From a virus, in the IMG/VR virus record IMGVR_UViG_3300023281_000855, positions 1 to 21,885 of that record: 21,885 nucleotides of DNA. The stretch is one strand, 5' to 3'. The notes beneath the pieces are model-generated. The model was not told the DNA's origin, did not search any database, and worked only from the letters and a program-made list of their open reading frames with translations. The position numbers and the translations under genes are program-made. This document shows, in pieces, positions 1 through 6,493 of the stretch (position 1 is the stretch's first letter; each line of letters opens with the position of its first letter).

Positions 1-23
1 CTGGCTTTAAATAAGGAATAATA

Positions 24-191
24 ATGCCCCGTAAAAATATCAACATGAGCGCCGAGCAGCTTGAACAGCTCCGAATACATAAGTCTAATTTTCAGTATTA
101 CATGAAGATTGGCCAGTTGTCGGACGTTGCTTATATTTTACGCTTGGCGGGCATTGTTGAGAAAACTATAGAAATGAAAAAAGGGAAATAA
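24..191 (+). CDS. Small uncharacterised phage protein (55 aa)
   Basis: This short gene has a good ribosome binding site (AAGGAA at 13-18) before an ATG, and its stop overlaps the next gene's start by one base (TAATG), which is typical of a tightly packed phage operon. The product is basic at both ends and predicted mostly helical, with a hydrophobic stretch around residues 36-46 (an AYILRLAGIV-like segment) that looks like an amphipathic helix rather than a membrane span. I do not recognise a family. Its place just before the terminase genes suggests a late-region accessory or a small DNA- or protein-binding factor, but this is inference only. Confidence 0.6.
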   Translation: MPRKNINMSAEQLEQLRIHKSNFQYYMKIGQLSDVAYILRLAGIVEKTIEMKKGK

Positions 192-388
192 TGAAAATAC
201 TATTTTTTATCATTGCTGTTATGTGCTTCTTTGCTTCCGTCGGTGTCAATATATTGGCAAAGTCGGCAATACATGAGATATTAGCAGCGCTTTGTATGAT
301 TGCGGCAATCTTGTCACTTTCTACTTATGCAATATTAAAAGAGATGTCAGAAACTAAAAAAAAAAGGATGAAGAACAATGCCAGCTAA
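191..388 (+). CDS. Small two-span membrane protein (65 aa)
   Basis: The product has two hydrophobic segments, about residues 3-24 and 28-50, separated by a short turn, followed by a strongly basic tail (ETKKKRMKNN). This predicts a hairpin inner-membrane protein with a cytoplasmic C-terminus. The start overlaps the previous stop by one base and the 3' end overlaps the next gene by 11 bases, so the three genes are probably translated together. Two-span proteins of this size in phages include holins and superinfection-exclusion proteins. No endolysin lies beside it, so a holin role is possible but unsupported. The function is not known. Confidence 0.6.
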   Translation: MKILFFIIAVMCFFASVGVNILAKSAIHEILAALCMIAAILSLSTYAILKEMSETKKKRMKNNAS

Positions 389-656
389 AAAAACAGTCAA
401 AAAAGTACCGGTTAAGAAAGCGCCGGCAGTAAAGAAAGTAATTGCAAAGGCTTTAGTGGCCACAGCTTCAGAAGGTAAGGTAATTGCCAAGATTGAGGCA
501 TTACAGAAAGACGGATTTGCTGTTACGCTAAAATGTGAAGGCCGAAACAAGCAAGTTAAGTGCGGCGAGTGTATAATTGAATATATTCGTACTAATAAGC
601 CTGTTGAGCTTATCGGCATGAAGTCCGGAATGGCTGCAAGAACCGTTCAACTATAA
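378..656 (+). CDS. Lys/Ala-rich histone-H1-like small protein (92 aa)
   Basis: The first 25 or so residues are a low-complexity Lys/Ala/Pro/Val tail (KKTVKKVPVKKAP) like the tails of bacterial histone-H1-like and Alba-like DNA-binding proteins. It is followed by a compact region of about 65 residues with two closely spaced cysteines (KCGEC near residues 61-65). The tail would bind nucleic acid or another polyanion non-specifically. An AGGATG ribosome binding site lies within the end of the upstream gene. The position just before terS could fit a DNA-condensing or packaging-associated role. The DNA-binding call is inferred from composition only, and I do not recognise a named family for the C-terminal part. 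Confidence 0.6.
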   Translation: MPAKKTVKKVPVKKAPAVKKVIAKALVATASEGKVIAKIEALQKDGFAVTLKCEGRNKQVKCGECIIEYIRTNKPVELIGMKSGMAARTVQL

Positions 657-672
657 TCATCGAGGGCAAGCG

Positions 673-1137
673 ATGACAAGGCAAGAAGAAACAGACAAGG
701 CCGCTGACGATAGCTTAATATTGTCGGCGGCCTCTATGGGTTTAGAAACTACCGAGGTTCTATTGCCTGCACAGTACGAAGCTAAAGCGGATTTGTTTCA
801 TGAGAAGCTTATAAATGAATTAAAGTCAGCAGGACAGGCCGCGAGCATCGATGAGTTTCTTATTGACATTATACGCGACACTTTTCGCAATATGATAGAG
901 TTACGCGACCAGATCCGCGGCAATTATACCGAAGAAGGCAAGTTTGGCGCTAAAGAGCATCATTTATTCAAATCATACCAGACAGAGAGAGCAGCTTTTA
1001 ACAAATATCTAGCTCAGGTCGGAGCCACGCCGATGTCACGGATTAATAAAGGCTTATCGGGCTATAATGACAAGTCCGGCACAGTTCCACACGGTAACGC
1101 GAAAGCTTCAAGCATAATGGACATTATTAATGAGTAG
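673..1137 (+). CDS. terS: Terminase small subunit, P27-like
   Basis: Terminase small subunits recognise phage DNA and load it onto the large subunit for packaging. The 154-residue product is mostly helical. It contains a helix-rich core (about residues 35-115) and the segment VGATPMSR at 116-123, which resembles the 'LGLTPxSR' ending seen in P27-family small terminases. The GAGGG ribosome binding site lies before ATG 673. The terL gene follows after one small overlapping gene, as expected for this pair. The N-terminal 30 residues are acidic and probably disordered, and the C-terminal 25 residues are also low in structure. The family assignment rests on the short motif, length and position, so TerS is likely but the exact family is less certain. 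Confidence 0.75.
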   Translation: MTRQEETDKAADDSLILSAASMGLETTEVLLPAQYEAKADLFHEKLINELKSAGQAASIDEFLIDIIRDTFRNMIELRDQIRGNYTEEGKFGAKEHHLFKSYQTERAAFNKYLAQVGATPMSRINKGLSGYNDKSGTVPHGNAKASSIMDIINE

Positions 1138-1372
1138 TAAGGCATACTTATACAGGATAAAGCTTGACCCATTGAATTTGATTGAAGCTATGAAGTTTTA
1201 TGGCCTCAATAAGGCTGAGGTCAGATATTATGGCGATGAGATACTATTATTCTTCAAAAGTGACATAGATACTTTAGTTAAGTTTCCGAAAGGGTCAAAA
1301 TTTGCCTATTGTGACTTTCATCATTATGAATTTATGTCCGGCGGTTGGGTTAATGAGGTGATCAATGATTGA
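1130..1372 (+). CDS. Uncharacterised 80-aa protein between terS and terL
   Basis: The gene overlaps terS by 8 bases and terL by 8 bases, so it is embedded in the packaging operon and almost certainly translated. The product is compact and rich in Tyr and Phe (KAYLYR, RYYGDEILLFF, YCDFHHYEF). It looks like a small alpha/beta fold with no membrane span and no cysteine or histidine cluster beyond the FHHYEF segment. I do not recognise a family. Its position suggests a packaging accessory protein, but the sequence itself gives no activity. Confidence 0.6.
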   Translation: MSSKAYLYRIKLDPLNLIEAMKFYGLNKAEVRYYGDEILLFFKSDIDTLVKFPKGSKFAYCDFHHYEFMSGGWVNEVIND

Positions 1373-3023
1373 TGACTATTATGGTTACCCCTTTGACTTC
1401 CCAAGGGGTTATAAACCGTCCAATGCTTCCGACCGAGATGATTATTATTTCGATGAGAAGATATTTAATAACTATGTCGCGGTTATAGAGTCTTGTGTAT
1501 TTCACGTTAAAGGGCCACTGACCGGAACAACCTTAAAGCTTGAGAAATGGCAGAAAGATGTTATTGCGGCATTGTTTGGCTTAATTCACAAAGAGACAGG
1601 CCGCAGACGTTACTCAGAGTGCCTTTTATACGTTCCGCGCAAAAATGGTAAGAGTATGTTGTGTAGTGCGCTTACAATCGCTTATTTGATCATCGACAAG
1701 GAGAAAGGTAAAGAAGTTGTAAGTGTTGCCGGTTCAAGCGATCAAGCCAGTTTAATATATAAGCCAATACGCTTGTCATTAATGCACAAAGACAGCCCTT
1801 TAAATTCCCCGAATAATACAAACCCAAGTAACCGGTTTAAAGTGTTGGCTAATCCTAAAAAGATCATCTCAGCCAATGAATTAAATACTTATATCCCCTT
1901 AACGGCTGATGCAGAGACAAACCACGGTCTAAACGTCAGCTTATCTGTAATGGATGAAATACATACGTGGAAACAGAAGCAAGGCGCGGCGCTTTATGAG
2001 GCTGTAGTGACTTCGGGCGGCATGAGGGAGAGCCCGCTAAATATAATTATTACCACGGCTGATTTTTCGCGGGACTCGCTTTGTAATGCCAAGTTTCAAC
2101 ACGCAAAGAATGTTTGTTCTGGCCGAGCTGACGACTCTAAGTTTTTGCCGGTCCTTTATTACCTAGATAAAAACGACGATTGGCAAGATCCGAAAATGTG
2201 GGCTAAGTGTAATCCTCAATTAGGTAAATCAATACCAGAGCAGTATTATATTGATAATGTTAAAAAAGCTTTGATGGATCCGACATTCACAAACAGTTTT
2301 AAGCGGCTTTACATGAACATACAAACACAATCAGAAAATAAGTTCCTCGACTTTCTTAAATGGGAAGCTTCAGTGATGCCCGCAGATGTTGACTTAACCG
2401 GACAAGACTGTTACGGCGGTTTAGACTTGGCTTTTAAGTCTGACCTTTGTGTATTTGTTCTAGAGTTTCCTTTAGATGGTAAATACTACATAAAGACTCT
2501 AATGTGGATACCAGAAGAGCACCCGCAAATTAATTTCTATAAAAATAAAGGCTGGTTAGACAATGGAGATATTAAAACAACGCCAGGCAACGGGATAGAC
2601 TTTAAACAGGTCAGAGAAGACATCGTAAATTTTTGTAAGCCTTATAATCCTTTAGAAATTGGCTACGATCCGAGGTTCAGTACTGAGCTAGTCCAAAGTC
2701 TTTATAATGATTTTGATTTGCCTATGATTGAAGTAAATCAAAGTCCTAGATACCTTTCAGAACCTCTCAAGGATATAGCAGTTTCGATATTAGATGACAA
2801 GTTTAGGCATGATGGAAACACCGCTGCAAGTTGGCAGATAGGTAATTCTTCAGCCAAGGAATTAGATGGGGGGTTGATAAAATTAATAAAGCCGACCGGT
2901 AAAGATACCACTTTAGCCAAGGTCGACTTTACAGCAAGTCTTTCAATGGCCCATTTTCGGATGATAGCCAATGAGGAAGATATAGGGGCTTTATTGGAGT
3001 CTGACAACTATTCTATATTTTAG
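1365..3023 (+). CDS. terL: Terminase large subunit (ATPase and nuclease)
   Basis: TerL is the packaging motor: an N-terminal ATPase pumps DNA into the prohead and a C-terminal RNase-H-like nuclease cuts the concatemer. The 552-residue product has a Walker A variant PRKNGKS at 91-97, a Walker B LSVMDE at 193-198 with the catalytic Glu after Asp, and a coupling motif IITTA near 228-232. The nuclease domain follows, with GGLDLAFKSDL near 351-361 supplying metal-binding Asp residues, a YDPRFS segment, and a late Asp in KVDFTAS. Length and motif order match the HK97/Terminase_1 group. Its last 11 bases overlap the 3' end of the convergent HNH gene, so the terminase reading frame is intact. Confidence 0.97.
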   Translation: MIDDYYGYPFDFPRGYKPSNASDRDDYYFDEKIFNNYVAVIESCVFHVKGPLTGTTLKLEKWQKDVIAALFGLIHKETGRRRYSECLLYVPRKNGKSMLCSALTIAYLIIDKEKGKEVVSVAGSSDQASLIYKPIRLSLMHKDSPLNSPNNTNPSNRFKVLANPKKIISANELNTYIPLTADAETNHGLNVSLSVMDEIHTWKQKQGAALYEAVVTSGGMRESPLNIIITTADFSRDSLCNAKFQHAKNVCSGRADDSKFLPVLYYLDKNDDWQDPKMWAKCNPQLGKSIPEQYYIDNVKKALMDPTFTNSFKRLYMNIQTQSENKFLDFLKWEASVMPADVDLTGQDCYGGLDLAFKSDLCVFVLEFPLDGKYYIKTLMWIPEEHPQINFYKNKGWLDNGDIKTTPGNGIDFKQVREDIVNFCKPYNPLEIGYDPRFSTELVQSLYNDFDLPMIEVNQSPRYLSEPLKDIAVSILDDKFRHDGNTAASWQIGNSSAKELDGGLIKLIKPTGKDTTLAKVDFTASLSMAHFRMIANEEDIGALLESDNYSIF

Positions 3024-3531
3024 GCGCGAAATCACCGAAGTACTTTTTTTCTCCTTTTATGCGCGCGTTGATTGCATCCTGTTTATTGACAAAATGACCA
3101 AGGTGTTTTCTTTTGCGGTTTATCTTTATATAAGCTTCCCACTTTCCAGTATTGCTATTCTTGCTAACTCCAGTCTTTCCGCTTGAGTTGCAGCCAGCCA
3201 CCTTCCTATTCATGTTATTTTGGGATGGTGTACAGGCTCTTAAGTTGATAATACGGTTATCATCACGAATGCCGTTAATATGATCGACATTGATAGGTAA
3301 TTCATTATTTATAAAGTACCAAGCGAGCCGATGACATAAAGGTTTTTTATACACTCCATCAATAGTTATTGTGATAACTCTATATCCATTTGACATATTA
3401 GTTCCGGCCAAGTCTCCAGACTTAAGACTGTTTGTTGTCGAGATATTCCAAGTAAATAATCCAGTTTCAGGATTGTAACTAATTACCTCTTTTGCTTTTT
3501 CGTAATATTCGATAGGCACTCTTTTTTTCAT
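3013..3531 (-). CDS. HNH homing-type endonuclease with AP2 DNA-binding domain
   Basis: Free-standing HNH endonucleases cut DNA at a target and spread by gene conversion between related phages. The 172-residue product shows the HNH core (HRLAW at 67-71, VDHING at 82-87, DNRIINLR at 91-98, then CTPSQNNMNR) and a C-terminal AP2-like domain (about 119-166, with KTGVSKN, GKWEAYI and LGHF), the standard layout of HNH_3/AP2 phage enzymes. It lies on the reverse strand, last in a six-gene antisense operon. Its start overlaps the upstream stop (ATGA), and its 3' end runs 11 bases into the convergent terL end. The catalytic His and Asn residues appear present, so it may be active. Its target cannot be told from the sequence. 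Confidence 0.93.
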   Translation of the reverse strand: MKKRVPIEYYEKAKEVISYNPETGLFTWNISTTNSLKSGDLAGTNMSNGYRVITITIDGVYKKPLCHRLAWYFINNELPINVDHINGIRDDNRIINLRACTPSQNNMNRKVAGCNSSGKTGVSKNSNTGKWEAYIKINRKRKHLGHFVNKQDAINARIKGEKKYFGDFAPKI

Positions 3532-3545
3532 TTCTTCAGCTCCAA
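3527..3545 (-). repeat. 19-bp direct repeat, copy 1 (HNH start junction)
   Basis: The forward-strand sequence TTCATTTCTTCAGCTCCAA occurs here and again at 3691-3709, identical over 19 bases and 164 bases apart. Read on the reverse strand it carries a GGAG ribosome binding site, the last codons LELKK and the ATGA stop/start overlap. Here it couples the 55-aa gene to the HNH gene. Confidence 0.9.
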
Positions 3546-3695
3546 TTTATAAGCATTGGCGGCAGCGGCAGCGGCATCAGTATTATTACTTAGAGCATTA
3601 TTAGCAGCATTGAAAGCAGCATTAAAAGCTCTGCTTTGCTTTTCTAGCTCGTCAAGCTTTGCCATTCTAATCTGTCCTTTATCTGCATTATTCAT
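3528..3695 (-). CDS. Small Ala/Asn-rich protein (55 aa)
   Basis: This short reverse-strand gene lies between the HTH gene and the HNH gene, and both junctions are ATGA start/stop overlaps. The product begins with a charged helix (about residues 5-22) and continues as an Ala/Asn-rich stretch including a six-alanine run, ending in LELKK. The HTH protein ends in the same five residues, because a 19-bp repeat covers both stop/start junctions. It looks like a short coiled or amphipathic helix and no family is recognised. It may be a small operon protein, or a remnant produced when the junction was duplicated. Its translation is supported by the ribosome binding site GGAGCTGAAGAA carried in the repeat. 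Confidence 0.6.
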   Translation of the reverse strand: MNNADKGQIRMAKLDELEKQSRAFNAAFNAANNALSNNTDAAAAAANAYKLELKK

Positions 3696-3709
3696 TTCTT
3701 CAGCTCCAA
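3691..3709 (-). repeat. 19-bp direct repeat, copy 2 (HTH/55-aa gene junction)
   Basis: This is the second exact copy of the repeat at 3527-3545. It holds the end of the HTH gene, the ribosome binding site and the start of the 55-aa gene. The duplicated junction suggests that the 55-aa gene arose or was inserted by duplication of a translational coupling site. Confidence 0.9.
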
Positions 3710-3862
3710 ATCCAACAGCATCAGCGCGGCCTTTGACGGCTTACTGATACCCTGCTCCCAGTTCTTTATGGTTTTAGTTGATACGCCGAGTAGCGGGGCT
3801 AGCTCGGCTTGGGTTAGGTTTAGGCGGTGGCGGCCTTGTTTGATTTTTATTTTTCCATCCAT
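3692..3862 (-). CDS. Small XRE-type helix-turn-helix transcription regulator (56 aa)
   Basis: The 56-residue product is nearly all one XRE/Cro-type domain. LNLTQAELAPLLGVSTKTIKNWEQG (residues 14-38) is a classic helix-turn-helix with TQAELA as the first helix, the GVS turn and TIKNWEQG as recognition helix and following conserved Trp-Glu-Gln-Gly. It closely resembles the DNA-binding domains of antitoxin-type and YiaG-type regulators. It has no sensor or dimerisation domain beyond a short tail (about residues 42-56). The ATG at 3862 is inside the end of the upstream gene (16-base overlap). It probably represses its own operon through the palindrome at 4548-4562, which is inference from position. 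Confidence 0.88.
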   Translation of the reverse strand: MDGKIKIKQGRHRLNLTQAELAPLLGVSTKTIKNWEQGISKPSKAALMLLDLELKK

Positions 3863-4050
3863 GATTTACCTTGTTTTATATCTTTAATGTTTTCACCCTT
3901 CCTTTTTAGTCGCTTGTCTATCTCATCAAGGCAGAATCTTAACTCGCCTCTCACTTTTCCGTCCAGATACTTATCTCTATTATTTAATAGATCTTCGGCG
4001 GCCTCTTCTAAATTCTCATAAAGAACCATTAATTTATTATCTTTACTCAT
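3847..4050 (-). CDS. Small charged helical protein (67 aa)
   Basis: This gene is in the antisense operon. It overlaps the upstream gene by an ATGA junction and the HTH gene by 16 bases. The product is highly charged and predicted almost entirely helical (NLEEAAEDLLNNRDKY, then LDEIDKRLKRKGENIKD), with no membrane span, no cysteine pair and no catalytic motif. Such a protein could act as a partner or adaptor, and its location directly before an HTH gene recalls small two-gene modules, but no toxin or antitoxin family is recognisable. Function unknown. Confidence 0.65.
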   Translation of the reverse strand: MSKDNKLMVLYENLEEAAEDLLNNRDKYLDGKVRGELRFCLDEIDKRLKRKGENIKDIKQGKSWMEK

Positions 4051-4319
4051 AATTCTAACTCCATTAAATTTCTATGGTCATTTATCCAGTTTTTTAACTC
4101 ATCAATGGTTTTGAAAATAGATATACTATGAAGACTATTTCCACTGTATACTATATCCCCATTGTGTTTTGAGAATACCCATACAAAAGCAAATCCATTT
4201 GAGAATCTAAAAGGCTTAAACTCATACAATCCAGCTTTGTAATACTTCCCTTCAATTGGTGATATAAAGTACTCAGGAGATCTGTAGTTAATCTCCTTCT
4301 TTATAGAGGTAAGGTACAT
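4047..4319 (-). CDS. Uncharacterised 90-aa protein of the antisense operon
   Basis: The product is rich in aromatic residues and predicted mixed alpha/beta, with strands around residues 15-65 (YFISPI, YYKAGLYEF, FAFVWVF, DIVYSG) and a C-terminal helix (about 68-83, FKTIDELKNWINDH). It has no signal peptide and no long hydrophobic helix, so it is probably cytoplasmic. The start overlaps the stop of the 62-aa gene by one base and its own stop overlaps the next start (ATGA). I do not recognise a family. The tight coupling says it works in the same unit as its neighbours. Confidence 0.65.
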   Translation of the reverse strand: MYLTSIKKEINYRSPEYFISPIEGKYYKAGLYEFKPFRFSNGFAFVWVFSKHNGDIVYSGNSLHSISIFKTIDELKNWINDHRNLMELEL

Positions 4320-4507
4320 TAAAAGACCTTTACAATACCGTTACTTCTATTTCTTGGCATCCAGACAGCGAGAGTTTTGTTTGATGAGTCTTTTAAAATA
4401 ACGCTATCTGCCGACTTTACTGCCTTAGTGATTCCAGATACTTTAGATTTAATCATCTTGATTGTCTTTTTTCCGAATGTTTTTTGTTTGGTTTCTAATG
4501 TTGTCAT
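4319..4507 (-). CDS. Small basic protein, first gene of the antisense operon (62 aa)
   Basis: This is the promoter-proximal gene of the reverse-strand operon. A GGAAAG ribosome binding site lies just upstream, and a clear promoter is about 35 bases before the start. The product is strongly basic in its first half (KQKTFGKKTIKMIKSKVS) and ends in a short beta-like segment (TLAVWMPRNRSNG). The charge suggests nucleic-acid or membrane-surface binding. No family is recognised. As first gene of an autoregulated unit it is a reasonable candidate for the operon's effector, but that is speculation. Confidence 0.65.
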   Translation of the reverse strand: MTTLETKQKTFGKKTIKMIKSKVSGITKAVKSADSVILKDSSNKTLAVWMPRNRSNGIVKVF

Positions 4508-4541
4508 TTTCTTTCCTTTGTTTTATTGTTTCGATATAAAG

Positions 4542-4569
4542 ACTATATACCCAACTTGGGTACTTTCAA
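4542..4569 (-). promoter_or_regulatory. Promoter of the antisense operon
   Basis: On the reverse strand the sequence reads TTGAAA (4569-4564), a 16-base spacer, then TATAGT (4547-4542), a good sigma70-type promoter. Transcription would start near 4535, about 28 bases before the 62-aa gene. The spacer is exactly occupied by the palindrome at 4548-4562 plus one base, so a protein bound there would block RNA polymerase. Confidence 0.72.
4548..4562. promoter_or_regulatory. Operator-like palindrome TACCCAA-C-TTGGGTA
   Basis: This is a perfect inverted repeat with 7-base arms around one central base, located between the -35 and -10 of the antisense promoter. The size and placement are typical of XRE-type repressor operators. 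The operon it controls encodes an XRE-type protein, so autoregulation is the simplest reading. I saw no second full copy elsewhere in the window. Confidence 0.7.
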
Positions 4570-4623
4570 ACCCTAATCCAACATTTCTTTAAAAAAAACT
4601 AACATTTCTTTTTATTGCCTACA

Positions 4624-4652
4624 TTGTAATAACTTATAAACAAAACTATATG
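4624..4652 (+). promoter_or_regulatory. Possible weak promoter before the portal gene
   Basis: The very AT-rich 4563-4684 stretch contains TTGTAA (4624-4629), 17 bases, then TATATG (4647-4652) on the forward strand. Forward transcription entering from terL would have to cross the 1.5-kb antisense block, so a new promoter for the portal operon would be useful here. The match is weak and AT-rich DNA gives many such hits. Confidence 0.3.
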
Positions 4653-4684
4653 TATAAACATAACTTATATATATAGGGTTTCAC

Positions 4685-6493
4685 ATGAAATTACTCCCAA
4701 GCTTCTTAAAGAAGAAGTCAACAGCGCTAATGTCTGGAGGTAATCAAGACCCTTCATTCTGGCCCAGCTCTAATTCGTTAAGGTCTTTGTATCAACAAGT
4801 TGTAAACCCTACTAAGGCCAATATTCCCGTAACATCAGAGAGCGCCTATCAGTTGGCGGCTTATTGGTTGGCAGTTCGGGCCATCTCTGAAGATATCGCA
4901 AAATTACCAATTAATTTATTCACAGTTGACAGCGATGGCAAGAAAAAGCCGATTATAAAAAGCCCACTACAGCAAATCTTGACGCAGGGTTTTAATTCCG
5001 AAACTGATTCAATGACCGGACTTCAAACGCTTATTCAGTGGATGCTGACTTATGGCAATGCTTATGCGGAGATTCAGCACAATGCAATGGGTGAGATGCA
5101 ATGGATTCTAATACATCCAGAGCGGGTAAGCGTACAGCGTGACGGCAACGGGGAACTAGTTTATAGAATTACAGAAAGTAGCGAGCTCGACAAAAGAAGA
5201 ATTAGACATAACTATTCAACTTTAAAGGCTAATCAGATATTGCACCTTAAAGGCCCAGGTAATGGCGTCGTAGGTTATTCGATCGGCCAAATAGCCGCGC
5301 AAAGCTTAGGCATCTCAATAGCTGCTCAAGACTTTACCGGTTCATTCTTTGGTAACAGCCTTTCTTTAGGCGCGGCACTTGAGACAGACAAATCATTAAA
5401 TGCTGATCAAAAAGACGCCATTAGAAAAGATTGGGAAAAGAGTTACGGAGGTTCAAACAAGGCCGGAAAAATGGCAATCTTGGACCGGAGTTTTAAATTT
5501 AATCGACTTCAGATGAACTCGACAGATGCGGAGTTATTAAATACTCGTAAGTTTCAGATTGAGGAAATCGCGCGATGGTTTAGAATTCCACCGCATAAAC
5601 TAATGGATATGAGTAAATCAACGTTTAACAATGTTGAACAACAAGACATTAATTATGCTACCGATACGCTCACGCCTTGGATTAGTCGCTTAGAAAAACA
5701 ACTCAAGTTTAGATTCCACCGCAAAGACAATACCGTCATCGACATTGACGAAAAGGCACTAAGTCGCGGAGACATGGCGGCTCGTTCTAGTTTCTTAAAA
5801 GAAATGTTTGCAATGGGCGCAATGTCAGGAAATCAAGTTGCTTTGGCTGAAGGCTTGCCAGAATACAAAGGCGGTGAGGCTCGCTTTATCCCAATGAACT
5901 TAACACCTCTTGATCAAGGCTTAAAATCAGCCGCTTTAGATAATGATGTTAAAGAAAAATCTCTTGTGGAACCTGAGCCCGTAGACGAACCGGAACCAGT
6001 CGAGCCGGAACCTGTCGAGGATGAGGAACCAGAGCCAACGCCGGACCAAGCCCAAGGAGTATCAGAACAAGGCGCTATTGCTGCTTATCTCCCAAGCATG
6101 GCCGATTCAATCAGCCGGTTAACCCGTAAAGAGCAATTAAATCACGAATCAGCAGCGAAGAAAGAACCGCAGCAGATGAAAGAAGCCCTAGACAAGTTTT
6201 ATATAAAGTTTGAGGCAGAATTAAAAGACTGCTTACAGCTTCACGCCAATTATCTTTGCAGCATCTTAAATAAAGATATGTTTACAGAAGATAAACTTTT
6301 GTTTATGTCTCAGGAAATATGCCAGTTAGAAAAGAAAGAAAACCAAGCTGACATAATTGTTGAAATGCTTTTAAAAGATATTGACGAAGCTTTCGACGCT
6401 CCGAAGCTTGGAGAGATCCGGCAAGACGACGACGGGACCGCGTATAGTTTTACAATGAATGGATGGGTTGAAGTTGATACAGTCAAAAAATAA
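4685..6493 (+). CDS. Portal protein, HK97-like, with acidic Pro-Glu extension
   Basis: The portal forms the dodecameric ring at one capsid vertex through which DNA is packaged and to which the tail attaches. The first 415 or so residues match HK97-type portals: the conserved N-terminal YQLAAYWLAVRAISEDIA segment near 56-73, a clip/stem region with NAYAEI, and the FQIEEIARWFRIPPHKL segment before the crown. Residues about 428-455 form an unusual low-complexity repeat (EPEPVDEPEPVEPEPVEDEE) followed by a helical C-terminal domain of about 130 residues, making the protein about 200 residues longer than a typical portal. The AGGG ribosome binding site is weak. The last 35 bases overlap the collagen-like gene. 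Confidence 0.94.
   Translation: MKLLPSFLKKKSTALMSGGNQDPSFWPSSNSLRSLYQQVVNPTKANIPVTSESAYQLAAYWLAVRAISEDIAKLPINLFTVDSDGKKKPIIKSPLQQILTQGFNSETDSMTGLQTLIQWMLTYGNAYAEIQHNAMGEMQWILIHPERVSVQRDGNGELVYRITESSELDKRRIRHNYSTLKANQILHLKGPGNGVVGYSIGQIAAQSLGISIAAQDFTGSFFGNSLSLGAALETDKSLNADQKDAIRKDWEKSYGGSNKAGKMAILDRSFKFNRLQMNSTDAELLNTRKFQIEEIARWFRIPPHKLMDMSKSTFNNVEQQDINYATDTLTPWISRLEKQLKFRFHRKDNTVIDIDEKALSRGDMAARSSFLKEMFAMGAMSGNQVALAEGLPEYKGGEARFIPMNLTPLDQGLKSAALDNDVKEKSLVEPEPVDEPEPVEPEPVEDEEPEPTPDQAQGVSEQGAIAAYLPSMADSISRLTRKEQLNHESAAKKEPQQMKEALDKFYIKFEAELKDCLQLHANYLCSILNKDMFTEDKLLFMSQEICQLEKKENQADIIVEMLLKDIDEAFDAPKLGEIRQDDDGTAYSFTMNGWVEVDTVKK

Noticed and set aside
1-21. End of an upstream gene
   Set aside because: All three forward frames reach a stop in the first 21 bases, so the frame of a preceding gene cannot be chosen. 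Probably a gene ends just before 24.
3692-4050. Classical toxin-antitoxin pair (67-aa protein with the 56-aa HTH protein)
   Set aside because: The HTH alone is compatible with an antitoxin, but the 67-aa protein shows no toxin family features, so the call is not supported.
3556-4592. Forward-strand open frames at 3556, 3827 and 4377
   Set aside because: They are shadows of the coupled reverse-strand genes, hydrophobic or low-complexity, without ribosome binding sites.
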